Source of the DNA: CADEGL01 sp050180485
Lineage (GTDB): Bacteria; Pseudomonadota; Alphaproteobacteria; CADEGL01
Assembly (NCBI GenBank): GCA_050180485.1
Contig: JBFXED010000017.1
Location: forward strand, 1 to 64,000
DNA: 64,000 nucleotides
Reading direction: 5' to 3'
Of this stretch, positions 18,821 to 26,799 are shown in pieces. Made by a program: the position numbers and the translations under genes. The notes beneath the pieces are model-generated. The model was not told the origin of the DNA. It did not search any database and saw only the letters and a program-made list of their open reading frames with translations. How positions within the stretch are numbered: the first letter of the stretch is position 1; each line of letters starts with the position of its first letter.

Positions 18821-18846
18821 ATAGCTGTTCTCTATTATTCTAATAG
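18821..18846. promoter_or_regulatory. Two overlapping LysR-type boxes
   Basis: ATAGCTGTTCTCTAT (18821-18835) has ATAG/CTAT arms, and CTATTATTCTAATAG (18832-18846) is a perfect palindrome of six-base arms around TTC. Both fit T-N11-A and share CTAT. They lie between the divergent LysR gene (start 18807) and Rieske copy 2, in an otherwise AT-rich stretch, as expected for LysR recognition and activation sites. Confidence 0.7.
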
Positions 18847-18937
18847 AAACATTGAAATGGACAATGACGGGGTTAAGGCCTTTAAAATCACCCCGAACCA
18901 GGCGCGGAGGACGCGCTTCCATGACGGGATGCACGCG

Positions 18938-20122
18938 ATGACGACAAGTAAGACCTTGGCGGACTTCTTGGACGCCAGCGACATCGAGAAGCTGAACAAG
19001 CCGGTCGGCGAGGCCATCGGCCTGCCGGGCCGCGTGTTCGGCGCCGAGTTCTATGCACTGGAGCAGCGCGATTATTTCCCGCGCATCTGGAGCCCGGTCG
19101 GCTTCGCCTCGGACATCCCCGACGTGGGCGACGCCAAGCCGGTCGAGCTGGCCGGCTGGCCCATCCTTCTCGTCCGCGGCAAGGACAAAGAGGTGCGCGC
19201 GTTCTTGAACGTCTGCCGCCATCGCGCCATGCGGGTCGTCACCGAACCCTGCAAGGGTCGCTCGACCTTCATGTGCCCCTGGCACGCCTTCACCTACGAC
19301 CTGGAAGGCAAGCTGGTCGCGACCCCCAAGATCGGCGGCGATCGCGCCAACCGCGACCCGTCCTTCAAGATGGAAGAGGTCGACCTGAAGCCGGTGCGCA
19401 TCGGCCAATGGCTCGACATGATCTTCGTCAACATCGACGGCAAGGCGAAGCCGTTCGAGGAGCACATCCAGCCGCTGAACGATCTGCTGGAACCCTTCTA
19501 CGACCTGTCCACGCTGAAGCGCGCCGAAAGCTGGTCGACCGTGTACGAAGGCAATTGGAAGGTTGCGGTCGAGACGGTGCTGGACGAGTACCACATCCCC
19601 TTCGCGCACCCGCAACTCATCCAGGGCGTGAAGCATAACAACCACGAGAACGCGCACCATGACGGGCTCTTCGTCATGACGTCCAACGCGCGCATCTACA
19701 GCGACACGCGCGATTCCGGCACGGCCATGGGCTATCACTTCAACTTCCCGCGCATCCTGAAGGAGAGTGCGCCCGAGCCGCGCAGCCACTTCATCACCAT
19801 CCTGCCGATCGGCGCGATCCAGACGCGACCCAATCACGCCCTTCTCGGCTTGTTCCTGCCCGACGGGCCGGACAAGACCAACATCGTCTTCGTCCACTAC
19901 TACCCTGGCGAATCTGCGACGGATCCCGCCTTCAAGCAGGCGCGCGACGAGAACGTGGTGAGCTGGAAGGAAGTCTTCGCCCAGGACGTGCCCTTCGCCA
20001 TCTACGTCCACAAGAACCACGAGATCCGCGACGCGGCGGGCATCGGCACCCGCATGGCGCCAGCCTGGGAGAAAGGTGTCGCGTCCTTCTACCGCTCAAT
20101 GATCGAAGTGATGCAGCGCTAG
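18938..20122 (+). CDS. Rieske-type oxygenase, alpha subunit (copy 2)
   Basis: A 394-residue paralogue of the oxygenase at 16740. Rieske ligands are in NVCRHRAM and MCPWHAF; the iron site is LDEYHIPFAHPQL near 216-228. The two copies align from the first residues (DFLDASDIEKL against DLLDPADIGAV) to the end. I chose ATG 18938 because it matches the start of copy 1; ATG 18929 is nearly as good. It is divergent from the LysR gene and carries the LysR boxes in its upstream region. Two similar but not identical oxygenases may act on successive or alternative substrates. Confidence 0.92.
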   Translation: MTTSKTLADFLDASDIEKLNKPVGEAIGLPGRVFGAEFYALEQRDYFPRIWSPVGFASDIPDVGDAKPVELAGWPILLVRGKDKEVRAFLNVCRHRAMRVVTEPCKGRSTFMCPWHAFTYDLEGKLVATPKIGGDRANRDPSFKMEEVDLKPVRIGQWLDMIFVNIDGKAKPFEEHIQPLNDLLEPFYDLSTLKRAESWSTVYEGNWKVAVETVLDEYHIPFAHPQLIQGVKHNNHENAHHDGLFVMTSNARIYSDTRDSGTAMGYHFNFPRILKESAPEPRSHFITILPIGAIQTRPNHALLGLFLPDGPDKTNIVFVHYYPGESATDPAFKQARDENVVSWKEVFAQDVPFAIYVHKNHEIRDAAGIGTRMAPAWEKGVASFYRSMIEVMQR

Positions 20123-20194
20123 ACCATCCCGCGCTTCCCTTTCCATCCCTGGGCTGGCACGGTAGCGGCCCCAAGCGTTGAGACGGGAAGCGAC

Positions 20195-20683
20195 GTGAAG
20201 AGCAGGATTCTGACGGTGCTGGCGATGGCCGCCGCCCTGGCCGCGTGCGGCGACAAGAAACCGTATGTGCCGCAAGTCGACATGACCGGCCACACCAAAG
20301 GCCAGTACGACTACGACCTCCTCACCTGTCAGGAAAACGCGCGCCAGCAGGACATCGCACCGGGTGTGGTCCTCGGTGCGACAGTCGGCGTAGCGGCCGG
20401 AGCCATCGGCGGCAACGCCGCCTTGGGCGCCATGGCCGGTGTCGCCGCCGGCGGCGCGGGCACGTCGGCCTATGACGACATCGCCACCTCCAAGGGCAGC
20501 AATCGCATGGTCATCCGCATCCGAGAATGCATGGCCGCCAAGGGCTACACGCTGACCGGTATCGACGCCCAGAATTCGGACGACCCAGGCCCGCCGAAGG
20601 ATTACAAGGCCGAGCCGGTCGATAACGTCGCGCCGCCCCCACCGGGCTCCGAACCTGCCCGGCCGCCCGCCATTTCGCAGTAA
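20195..20683 (+). CDS. Lipoprotein with glycine-zipper segment
   Basis: A 162-residue exported lipoprotein. The signal peptide ends in the lipobox LAAC at residues 15-18, so Cys18 would be lipidated. A Gly/Ala-rich stretch at about 55-90 (GVVLGATVGVAAGAIGG) is a glycine-zipper-like membrane segment. The C-terminus is Pro-rich and disordered. The start is GTG 20195. Such proteins are common envelope components without known function; there is no operon partner of clear meaning. Confidence 0.75.
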   Translation: MKSRILTVLAMAAALAACGDKKPYVPQVDMTGHTKGQYDYDLLTCQENARQQDIAPGVVLGATVGVAAGAIGGNAALGAMAGVAAGGAGTSAYDDIATSKGSNRMVIRIRECMAAKGYTLTGIDAQNSDDPGPPKDYKAEPVDNVAPPPPGSEPARPPAISQ

Positions 20684-20753
20684 CGTCGCCGCGATTGACG
20701 CCGGCCCGCACGCGGCCGACACTTTCCACGGGCATCGTCACGGGGAGAGTGTC

Positions 20754-21005
20754 ATGGACTTTCTGGCGTGGATCGTGCTGGGGCTGATTGCGGGCGCGAT
20801 CGCCAAATGGGTCCTGCCGGGCAACGACCCCGGCGGCTTCATCGTCACCATCGTCATCGGCATCGTCGGCGCCGTGATCGGCGGCTTCATCGGTACGGCG
20901 CTGGGCTTCGGCGCGGTCGACGGGCTGAACCTCGGCAGCATCGCCATCGCGGTGCTGGGCTCGATCGTCCTGCTGATGATCTTCCGGGCGATCAGAAGCC
21001 GGTAA
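20754..21005 (+). CDS. GlsB/YeaQ/YmgE family membrane protein
   Basis: An 83-residue protein with three membrane segments and the family motif LGLIAGAIAKWVLPGND at residues 9-25, followed by GIVGAVIGGFIGTALG. These small proteins are often called transglycosylase-associated and respond to stress. A GGGGAGAG precedes the ATG. Full family length. Confidence 0.9.
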   Translation: MDFLAWIVLGLIAGAIAKWVLPGNDPGGFIVTIVIGIVGAVIGGFIGTALGFGAVDGLNLGSIAIAVLGSIVLLMIFRAIRSR

Positions 21006-21060
21006 CTCTACCGGCAATACGCTTGAACTCCGTCATACGTCACGCGCAAGGAGGGTTTAC

Positions 21061-21987
21061 ATGCCATCCGGACAAGCGTTCCTCGATCAATTGTCACGCG
21101 CAATCTGGTTCGACAACACGCGGGGGCGCCCATTCGTGGTGAACCTGCCGCTGCTGCGGCAGCTGATCGCCGCCGAGCAGAAAGCACTCGCCGGGACAGG
21201 ACAGAAAACGCGCACCGACACTGGACAGATGAAGCCCGTGCCGTTCGGCGGCGCCGGTCCGACACCGACTGTCCCTGCCATCGTCATGATCGGCGCGGAC
21301 GGCCCGGCGACCGGCGGCGACGGCGAGGACGTCTTCCTCGACCAGAAGAACACGAACGGTCACATCTTGATCGCGGCCGGCGGCAACGCCACGCGCGCAG
21401 TCTCGGTACCAACCCGCGGCGGCGACGGCGCATGCCTAGGGGGCTCAGAAGGGCTGACGGTTGGCCTCGGCGGGCACGGTGCGATCACACTCAATCCGCC
21501 CACCATGCCCTACGGCGCCAACGGAACCGACGGCGGACGCGGCGGTCACGGCGCTGCCGGCGTGAAGGGCCAGGGCTGCGTGATCGTGGGCGAAGGCGGC
21601 AACGGCGGCCGGGGCAGCCCCGGGCAGGTCGCGTTACCCGCAAGTCCCGGCTGGCCGCCGGGCGGAATCGGGGGATTCTTCTTGATCCAGCCACGGCCGC
21701 CCGGCACGCCCGGAACCGATGGGGACGACGGCGATGGCGGTGTGGGTTGGGCCATCGGCGAGGATCACGCAGACTACACGGCCGTCGGCGGACGTGCCTG
21801 GCGGCCTCCGGTGCCCACGTGGAACCTGCCCGGCATTCCGCCGGCACCGCTTACTCTCTGGGGTCCTGTGACCAACCCCGGCGCATACGGGCAGCACGGG
21901 CGTGCCCTGGTCATTCATGGCACGGTCGACGTGACGATCGACTGCCGCAACGGCGACGGAACCGCCGGGACGGAGATGACGCGCTAG
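21061..21987 (+). CDS. Glycine-rich protein of unknown function (paralogue 1)
   Basis: A 308-residue protein I do not recognise. Residues 1-45 form a helical head (MPSGQAFLDQLSRA, GRPFVVNLPLLRQL, AEQKALAG). A bridging block VPAIVMIGADGPATGGDG at about 75-92 leads into a long Gly/Pro/Asn-rich region with many GG, GNGG and GDG steps, ending in CRNGDGTAGTEMTR. There is no signal peptide or membrane segment. A paralogue with the same head, bridge and tail lies at 22149, and a tRNA-His gene on the other strand separates them. The Gly-rich part recalls PGRS or collagen-like surface proteins, but this is only compositional. Confidence 0.75.
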   Translation: MPSGQAFLDQLSRAIWFDNTRGRPFVVNLPLLRQLIAAEQKALAGTGQKTRTDTGQMKPVPFGGAGPTPTVPAIVMIGADGPATGGDGEDVFLDQKNTNGHILIAAGGNATRAVSVPTRGGDGACLGGSEGLTVGLGGHGAITLNPPTMPYGANGTDGGRGGHGAAGVKGQGCVIVGEGGNGGRGSPGQVALPASPGWPPGGIGGFFLIQPRPPGTPGTDGDDGDGGVGWAIGEDHADYTAVGGRAWRPPVPTWNLPGIPPAPLTLWGPVTNPGAYGQHGRALVIHGTVDVTIDCRNGDGTAGTEMTR

Positions 21988-21999
21988 ATTTTGGAAAAG

Positions 22000-22077
22000 T
22001 GGGGTGTCCAATCGGATTTGAACCGACGACCTTCCGGACCACAACCGGACGCTCTAACCAACTGAGCTATGGACACC
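22000..22077 (-). tRNA. tRNA-His (anticodon GTG)
   Basis: On the minus strand a full cloverleaf is visible. The acceptor GTGTCCA pairs with TGGACAC, the anticodon loop is TTGTGGT (anticodon GTG), the T loop is TTCAAAT and CCA is encoded. A G immediately before the acceptor stem faces C73, the standard tRNA-His identity pair. It lies between the two glycine-rich paralogues and opposite to them. Confidence 0.95.
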
Positions 22078-22148
22078 GTCCAAGGCGCTATTTAGAGGCT
22101 GCGGCCGCCTGGCGCAAGCCGTAGGCCCGGTTGTTCAGGGGGATATGC

Positions 22149-23039
22149 ATGCCGGCCGGCCAAGCATTCATCGACCTTCTGGCCAACACGGCCATCACTT
22201 TCGATCCCAACCTGGCACGCCCCTTTGTGGTCGACCGCGTCGCTTTGCGCAGGATCGCACGAACCGAGCAAGCTGCCCTGGCGGCGGCTTCCCAGCTCAA
22301 CCGTCGCGACGAAGGGATCATGAAGTTGAAGCCGATCGGCGGCGGCCCTATTCAACCGGTGCCGACCATCGTCGTACTGGGCGCTGACGGCCCCGCGGCC
22401 GGTGGCGATGGAATCGCGGTCAGTCTGGTCGAACCCGCCTTGCATGGCCGCATCCTGATCGTCATCGGCGGCAGCGGCGTACCCGCCAATCCCGGCCCGA
22501 CCAGGGGCGGCGGCGCGATCTGCTTCGGTGGCGGCGGTGACGGTCTCGTCGTCGCATTGTCGGGGCATGGCGGCGACGGTGGCGCGCCGATTGGTGTGGG
22601 CGGCAACGGATGCGATGGTGGACGCGCCGGGGAAGCCGTGGCGGTCGCCTTCTCGCCTGGCGCGGTGGTGGTAGCCGAAGGCGGCAACGGCGGCGCCTCC
22701 AGCATGGGCGCACCAGGCGCGCCCGGTTGGGGCTGGATTCCCGGCCCGGTTCCCATCTTCGGTGGGCGTTGGATCGTGGCGCCCATCCCGGCAGGTACCG
22801 ACGGGTTGTTCGAAGGCGCGGGCGGCAACGCCACGGCGGTCGGCAGCAACAGCACGACGTATGAGTGCCACGGCGGCCAAGCCACCACACCAGCGCCGGC
22901 CTTCGGCGGGCTGACCGGCGTACCGGGGCCGCCCGCCATATCTTTCCCCGGCCACGCCACTGTGGTTTACGAGCCGCCCGGCAGCACCGTGACGTGCCTC
23001 AACGGTGATGGATCGGCCGGAACGCTTAAGACGCGCTGA
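22149..23039 (+). CDS. Glycine-rich protein of unknown function (paralogue 2)
   Basis: A 296-residue paralogue of the protein at 21061. The head MPAGQAFIDLLANTA and ARPFVVDRVALRR match, the bridge is VPTIVVLGADGPAAGGDG and the tail CLNGDGSAGTLKTR matches, while the Gly-rich middle differs in length and order. The start is ATG 22149, chosen by alignment with paralogue 1; an upstream ATG would add six residues. Its stop is three bases from the convergent aminotransferase stop. No function is known to me; conservation of both ends suggests these are functional and the middle is a variable filler. Confidence 0.75.
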   Translation: MPAGQAFIDLLANTAITFDPNLARPFVVDRVALRRIARTEQAALAAASQLNRRDEGIMKLKPIGGGPIQPVPTIVVLGADGPAAGGDGIAVSLVEPALHGRILIVIGGSGVPANPGPTRGGGAICFGGGGDGLVVALSGHGGDGGAPIGVGGNGCDGGRAGEAVAVAFSPGAVVVAEGGNGGASSMGAPGAPGWGWIPGPVPIFGGRWIVAPIPAGTDGLFEGAGGNATAVGSNSTTYECHGGQATTPAPAFGGLTGVPGPPAISFPGHATVVYEPPGSTVTCLNGDGSAGTLKTR

Positions 23040-23042
23040 ATC

Positions 23043-24206
23043 TCAACCCGTGCCGAAATGCTTGGCCAGGCGGCGGCTGGCTTCGTCCAGCACGGCGTCC
23101 TGCTTGCAGAAGGCGAAGCGGATCAGCGTGCGCGGCACTTCGCCCTCGTAGAGCACCGACAGCGGAATGGTGGCCACGCGCGCCTCGGCCACCAGGCGCT
23201 TGGAGAACTCCACATCATCGCCGTTGAAGCCCAGCTTCTTGATGTCGACCGTGATGAAATAGGTGCCGTGGCAGGGCAGCACGTCGAGGCCCGCGCGAGA
23301 CAGGCCCGCGGCCAGGCGGTCGCGCTTGCCCTGAAGCTCGGACGCCAGGCTCGCGAAATAGGCGTCGTCCTTGCCCAAGCCGTAGGCCACCGCCTTCTGC
23401 GTCGCGGGTGCCACGCTGAAGATCACGGCCTGGTGCGCGCGGAAGATGGGCTGCCACAGATTGGGCGGTGCCGTGACGTAGCCGATCTTCCAGCCGGTCA
23501 GCGAGAACGTCTTGCCGGCCGAGCCGATGCGCGCGCAACGGTCGCGCATGCCGGGCAAGGTCATCAGCGGAATATGCTTCAGCCCATCGAAGACCAAATG
23601 CTCGTACACTTCGTCGCACACGGCATAGGTGTCGAACTCCAGCATCAGATCGGCGATGTATTGCAGCTCGTCGCGGCTGAACACCTTGCCGGTCGGATTC
23701 ATCGGGCTGTTGACGACGATCAGCTTGGTCTTGGGCGAGAAGGCGCGGCGCAACTCCTCGCGCGGCAGCTTCCAATCGGGCGGCTGCAGCCGCACCAGCT
23801 TCGGGATCGCACCCGCGCGGCGCACCATGGGCAGATACGTGTCGAAGGTGGGCTCGAACAGAACCACCTCGTCGCCCGGTTCGATCAGGCCGAGGAAGCA
23901 AGAGGCCAGCGCGTGCGTGGCGCCGGACGTGACCACCACTTCCTTCTGCCAGTCGATATCGAGTCCGTAGAACCGCTTGCCGTGCGTGGCCACCGCCTGG
24001 CGCAGCTCGGGCAGGCCCGGCGACGGCGGATATTGGTTCGGCCCGTTCTCGGTCGCCTCGACGGCGACGCGGCGCACATCGTCGGGTCCGTTCGTGTCCG
24101 GGAACCCCTGCCCTAGATTGACGGCGTCGTGCTCGCGCGCAAGGCGCGACATCACTTCGAACACCGAGGTTTCGTAAGCGGACAGGACGGAATTGGCGGG
24201 CTTCAC
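23043..24206 (-). CDS. Class I/II PLP aminotransferase (aspartate/methionine/kynurenine type)
   Basis: A 387-residue fold-type I aminotransferase. NLGQGFPDTNGP near residue 30 and NQYPPSPGLPELR near 57 are N-terminal family blocks; PMNPTGKVFS near 167 contains the substrate-contacting Asn, CDEVYEHLVFD near 197 the PLP-contacting Asp/Tyr, and the Schiff-base Lys lies in GSAGKTFSLTGWKIG near 230. This pattern is shared by methionine- and kynurenine-aminotransferase-like enzymes. It is divergent from glnB, across a region with nested palindromes. Confidence 0.92.
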   Translation of the reverse strand: MKPANSVLSAYETSVFEVMSRLAREHDAVNLGQGFPDTNGPDDVRRVAVEATENGPNQYPPSPGLPELRQAVATHGKRFYGLDIDWQKEVVVTSGATHALASCFLGLIEPGDEVVLFEPTFDTYLPMVRRAGAIPKLVRLQPPDWKLPREELRRAFSPKTKLIVVNSPMNPTGKVFSRDELQYIADLMLEFDTYAVCDEVYEHLVFDGLKHIPLMTLPGMRDRCARIGSAGKTFSLTGWKIGYVTAPPNLWQPIFRAHQAVIFSVAPATQKAVAYGLGKDDAYFASLASELQGKRDRLAAGLSRAGLDVLPCHGTYFITVDIKKLGFNGDDVEFSKRLVAEARVATIPLSVLYEGEVPRTLIRFAFCKQDAVLDEASRRLAKHFGTG

Positions 24207-24279
24207 GCGAGCTCTCCCCGGGGCGGCGAACGGTGGGCGCTTTTACACCAAAGCGCCGCCGCGCCCAATAATTCGGCTA

Positions 24280-24298
24280 ATGCCTAATATTTAGGCAT
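24280..24298. promoter_or_regulatory. Palindromic operator candidate upstream of glnB
   Basis: ATGCCTAATATTTAGGCAT has perfect eight-base arms around TAT. It sits inside a wider pair of inverted arms, ATTCGGCT at 24271-24278 and AGCCGAAT at 24338-24345. It lies about 90 bases upstream of the sigma-54-like promoter and between divergent genes, so it could bind a regulator of either gene. Confidence 0.5.
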
Positions 24299-24370
24299 GA
24301 CTCCCGCCACTTCGTTGCCCAGCCAATAAACAATTCGAGCCGAATCAAGGTTTTACGGAACACCCGCCGC

Positions 24371-24386
24371 TGGCACAGCGGGTGCA
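24371..24386 (+). promoter_or_regulatory. Sigma-54 (-24/-12) promoter of glnB-glnA
   Basis: TGGCACAGCGGGTGCA matches the RpoN consensus TGGCACRNNNNTTGCW at every defined position except one (G for T before the TGC). The invariant GG and GC are spaced correctly. It lies 70 bases upstream of the glnB ATG, as in other alphaproteobacteria where NtrC activates this operon. Confidence 0.8.
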
Positions 24387-24456
24387 ATAGAAAGAGCGAC
24401 ATCATGTTGAATGGCCGCGCCCGCTATGGCGTGGCCCAGCCTTGCGCGGAGCGCCC

Positions 24457-24795
24457 ATGAAGAAGATCGAAGCCATCATCAAACCGTTCAAGCTGGAAGA
24501 AGTTAAAGAGGCGCTCAACGAACTGGGCCTCAAGGGGCTGACCGTCACCGAGGTGAAGGGCTTCGGCCGCCAGAAAGGCCATACCGAACTCTATCGCGGC
24601 GCCGAGTACGTGGTCGATTTCCTGCCCAAGGTGAAGATCGAGGTCGTCCTCGAGGACGCACTGGTCGACCGCGCCGTGGAGGCCATCCAGAACGCGGCCA
24701 ACACGGGCCGAATCGGCGACGGCAAGATTTTCGTCATCCCGATCGAGGAAGTGATTCGCATCCGCACCGGCGAACGCGGCGCGGACGCGATCTAA
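24457..24795 (+). CDS. glnB: Nitrogen regulatory protein P-II
   Basis: A 112-residue PII protein. It senses 2-oxoglutarate and ATP/ADP and reports nitrogen status to GlnE, NtrB or AmtB. The T-loop has the uridylylated Tyr51 in LYRGAEYVVDFLPK, and the C-terminal TGRIGDGKIFV and RIRTGERG blocks bind nucleotide. The ATG at 24457 gives the canonical MKKIEAIIKPF start. It lies directly upstream of glnA, the typical arrangement for the GlnB rather than GlnK paralogue. A small hairpin (CGGGCG/CGCCCG, 24806-24821) in the gap to glnA could adjust the relative levels. Confidence 0.97.
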   Translation: MKKIEAIIKPFKLEEVKEALNELGLKGLTVTEVKGFGRQKGHTELYRGAEYVVDFLPKVKIEVVLEDALVDRAVEAIQNAANTGRIGDGKIFVIPIEEVIRIRTGERGADAI

Positions 24796-24858
24796 AACGA
24801 GCAGACGGGCGGCGACGCCCGCGGACCACACTCCCACCCTATGGCACGAGGACAAGGC

Positions 24859-26265
24859 ATGTCTGTTGAAAAAGTCATGAAGCTGATCAAGGACAACGAG
24901 GTCAAATACGTCGATCTCCGCTTCACCGATTCCCGCGGCAAGTGGCATCACGTGGCGCAGGAAATCGGCACGATGGACGAGGCGGCGTTCGCCGACGGCA
25001 TCATGTTCGACGGCTCCTCCATCGCCGGGTGGAAGGGTATCAACGAGTCCGACATGATCCTGATGCCGGACACGGCGACCGCCGTGATGGACCCGTTCTC
25101 GGCCCAGCCCAGCCTGATCATCGTCTGCGACGTGATCGAGCCCTCGACCGGCCAGGGCTATAGCCGCGACCCGCGCTCGGTCGCCAAGCGCGCCGAGGCG
25201 TATCTCAAATCCAGCGGCATCGGCGACACGGCCTATATCGGCCCCGAGGCCGAGTTCTTCGTCTTCGACGACGTGCGCTACGAGGTCGGCATGAACACCG
25301 GCTTCTACAAGCTCGACTCCGAGGAAGGCCCATGGGGCACCGGCCGCGAGCTCGAGATGGGCAACCGGGGCCACCGCCCGCCGGTCAAGGGCGGCTACTT
25401 CCCCGTTCCGCCGCTCGACAGCGGTTCGGACCTGCGCGCCGAGATGCTGTCCTTCATCAAGGAAATGGGCGTCACGGTCGAAAAACATCACCACGAAGTC
25501 GCGCCCGCGCAACACGAGCTGGGCATCAAGTTCGACACGCTGGTGAAATGCGCCGACGCGATGCAGATCTACAAGTATTGCGTCCACATGGTTGCCGACA
25601 ATTACGGCAAGTCGGCCACCTTCATGCCGAAGCCCATCAAGGGCGACAACGGCTCGGGCATGCACGTGCACCAGTCGATCTGGAAGGGTGGCAAGCCCCT
25701 GTTCGCGGGCTCGGGCTATGCCGACCTGTCGGACACGGCGCTCTACTATATCGGCGGCATCATCAAGCACGCCAAGGCGCTGAACGCCTTCACCAACCCG
25801 CTGACCAACAGCTACAAGCGCCTGATCCCGGGCTTCGAGGCCCCCGTCCTCCTGGCCTATTCGGCGCGCAACCGCTCGGCCTCGTGCCGCATCCCCTACG
25901 TCGCGAGCCCCAACGGCAAGCGCGTCGAGGTGCGCTTCCCGGATCCGGGCGCCAATCCGTACCTGGCCTACGCCGCCATGCTGATGGCCGGCCTCGACGG
26001 CATCGAGAACCGCATCCATCCGGGCGACCCGATGGACAAGAACCTCTACGACCTGCCGCCGGAGGAGTTGAAGAACGTTCCGACCGTCTGCGGCTCGCTA
26101 CGCGAGGCCATCCAGAACCTCGACGGCGACCGTGCCTTCCTCAAGAAGGGCGACGTGTTCTCCGACGATCTGATCGACGCCTATCTGGAGCTGAAGTGGG
26201 AAGAGGTGTACGCGTTCGAGCACACCCCGCACCCGATCGAGTTCCAGATGTACTACTCGGTCTGA
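24859..26265 (+). CDS. glnA: Glutamine synthetase type I
   Basis: A 468-residue GSI-beta enzyme that makes glutamine from glutamate, ammonia and ATP. MFDGSSIAGW near residue 50, the metal-binding GPEAEFFVFD near 130, NGSGMHVHQS near 266 and the ATP-site KPIKGDNGSG are all present. Tyr397 in NLYDLPPEE is the adenylylation site, so GlnE control is expected. The ATG at 24859 fits the family start; a start 18 bases earlier is possible. It follows glnB by 63 bases and ends before a strong terminator. Confidence 0.98.
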   Translation: MSVEKVMKLIKDNEVKYVDLRFTDSRGKWHHVAQEIGTMDEAAFADGIMFDGSSIAGWKGINESDMILMPDTATAVMDPFSAQPSLIIVCDVIEPSTGQGYSRDPRSVAKRAEAYLKSSGIGDTAYIGPEAEFFVFDDVRYEVGMNTGFYKLDSEEGPWGTGRELEMGNRGHRPPVKGGYFPVPPLDSGSDLRAEMLSFIKEMGVTVEKHHHEVAPAQHELGIKFDTLVKCADAMQIYKYCVHMVADNYGKSATFMPKPIKGDNGSGMHVHQSIWKGGKPLFAGSGYADLSDTALYYIGGIIKHAKALNAFTNPLTNSYKRLIPGFEAPVLLAYSARNRSASCRIPYVASPNGKRVEVRFPDPGANPYLAYAAMLMAGLDGIENRIHPGDPMDKNLYDLPPEELKNVPTVCGSLREAIQNLDGDRAFLKKGDVFSDDLIDAYLELKWEEVYAFEHTPHPIEFQMYYSV

Positions 26266-26292
26266 TCGCGCGGTCGACCGGATATCAAGGCG

Positions 26293-26327
26293 AAGGGCCG
26301 TTCCGCGAGGAACGGCCCTTCTTCTTT
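26293..26327 (+). terminator. Rho-independent terminator of glnB-glnA
   Basis: A perfect 12-base stem AAGGGCCGTTCC/GGAACGGCCCTT with loop GCGA is followed by CTTCTTT. It lies 27 bases after the glnA stop. Confidence 0.9.
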
Positions 26328-26377
26328 GCATCGAGTTCGTGCATAAGAGGCAGATCGCATATTCAAGGAGAGACGCG

Positions 26378-26746
26378 ATGAGTCTCTGCGACCTCTGCCC
26401 CGATCCCGGTTATTGCTGCCGCGGCCTTGTGCTGACCAGCGACAAGAAGGGCGATGTGACGGCCAAGGACGGCACGCTCGTATTTCCCGCCGAGGAAGGC
26501 ATCTGGGCGGTGCACGACTATATCGAGCGCAACAACATGCCGTTCCAGCCGGTGGACATCGAGCGCAGCTACCGGATCAACGGCAGGAAATACAACTCCT
26601 GGACGCTCAACTGCCCCAAGCTGGGGCGCGACGGGCGCTGCGGCGCCTACGAGGACCGGCCCGAGAACTGCCGCAACTTCGAGGCCAGCACCACGAAGAC
26701 GCCCACCTGCGTGTTCTACAAGGTCAAGAGCATCGGCGGCGTCTGA
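26378..26746 (+). CDS. YkgJ-type cysteine cluster protein
   Basis: A 122-residue protein with a metal-binding Cys pattern. LCDLCPDPGYCCRG opens the protein, NCPKLGRDGRCGAY is near 88 and PENCRNF near 107, giving the CxxC...CC...C...C...C order of YkgJ/UPF0153 proteins that are thought to bind zinc or an iron-sulfur cluster. AAGGAGAG is ideally placed before ATG 26378. Monocistronic between two terminators. Function unknown. Confidence 0.85.
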   Translation: MSLCDLCPDPGYCCRGLVLTSDKKGDVTAKDGTLVFPAEEGIWAVHDYIERNNMPFQPVDIERSYRINGRKYNSWTLNCPKLGRDGRCGAYEDRPENCRNFEASTTKTPTCVFYKVKSIGGV

Positions 26747-26759
26747 AGCTAAAAAAATA

Positions 26760-26787
26760 AAAAGGGGAGGCTTCCACCTCCCCTTTT
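26760..26787. terminator. Bidirectional terminator between convergent genes
   Basis: An 11-base stem AAAAGGGGAGG/CCTCCCCTTTT with loop CTTCCA. The A and T ends give U-tracts in both directions, serving the YkgJ-type gene and the binding protein at 26800. Confidence 0.85.
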
Positions 26788-26799
26788 CACGTCACGCCG

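Noticed and set aside
17921..20020. A 2.1 kb open frame on the minus strand across LysR and Rieske copy 2
   Set aside because: It runs antisense to a clear Rieske gene and out of frame with LysR. Its composition is that of GC-rich antisense, with no recognisable motif.
21250..22900. Repeated GGC-rich units that could suggest a CRISPR array or a satellite repeat
   Set aside because: They are irregular Gly codons in two coding frames, with no fixed repeat length or spacers and no cas genes.
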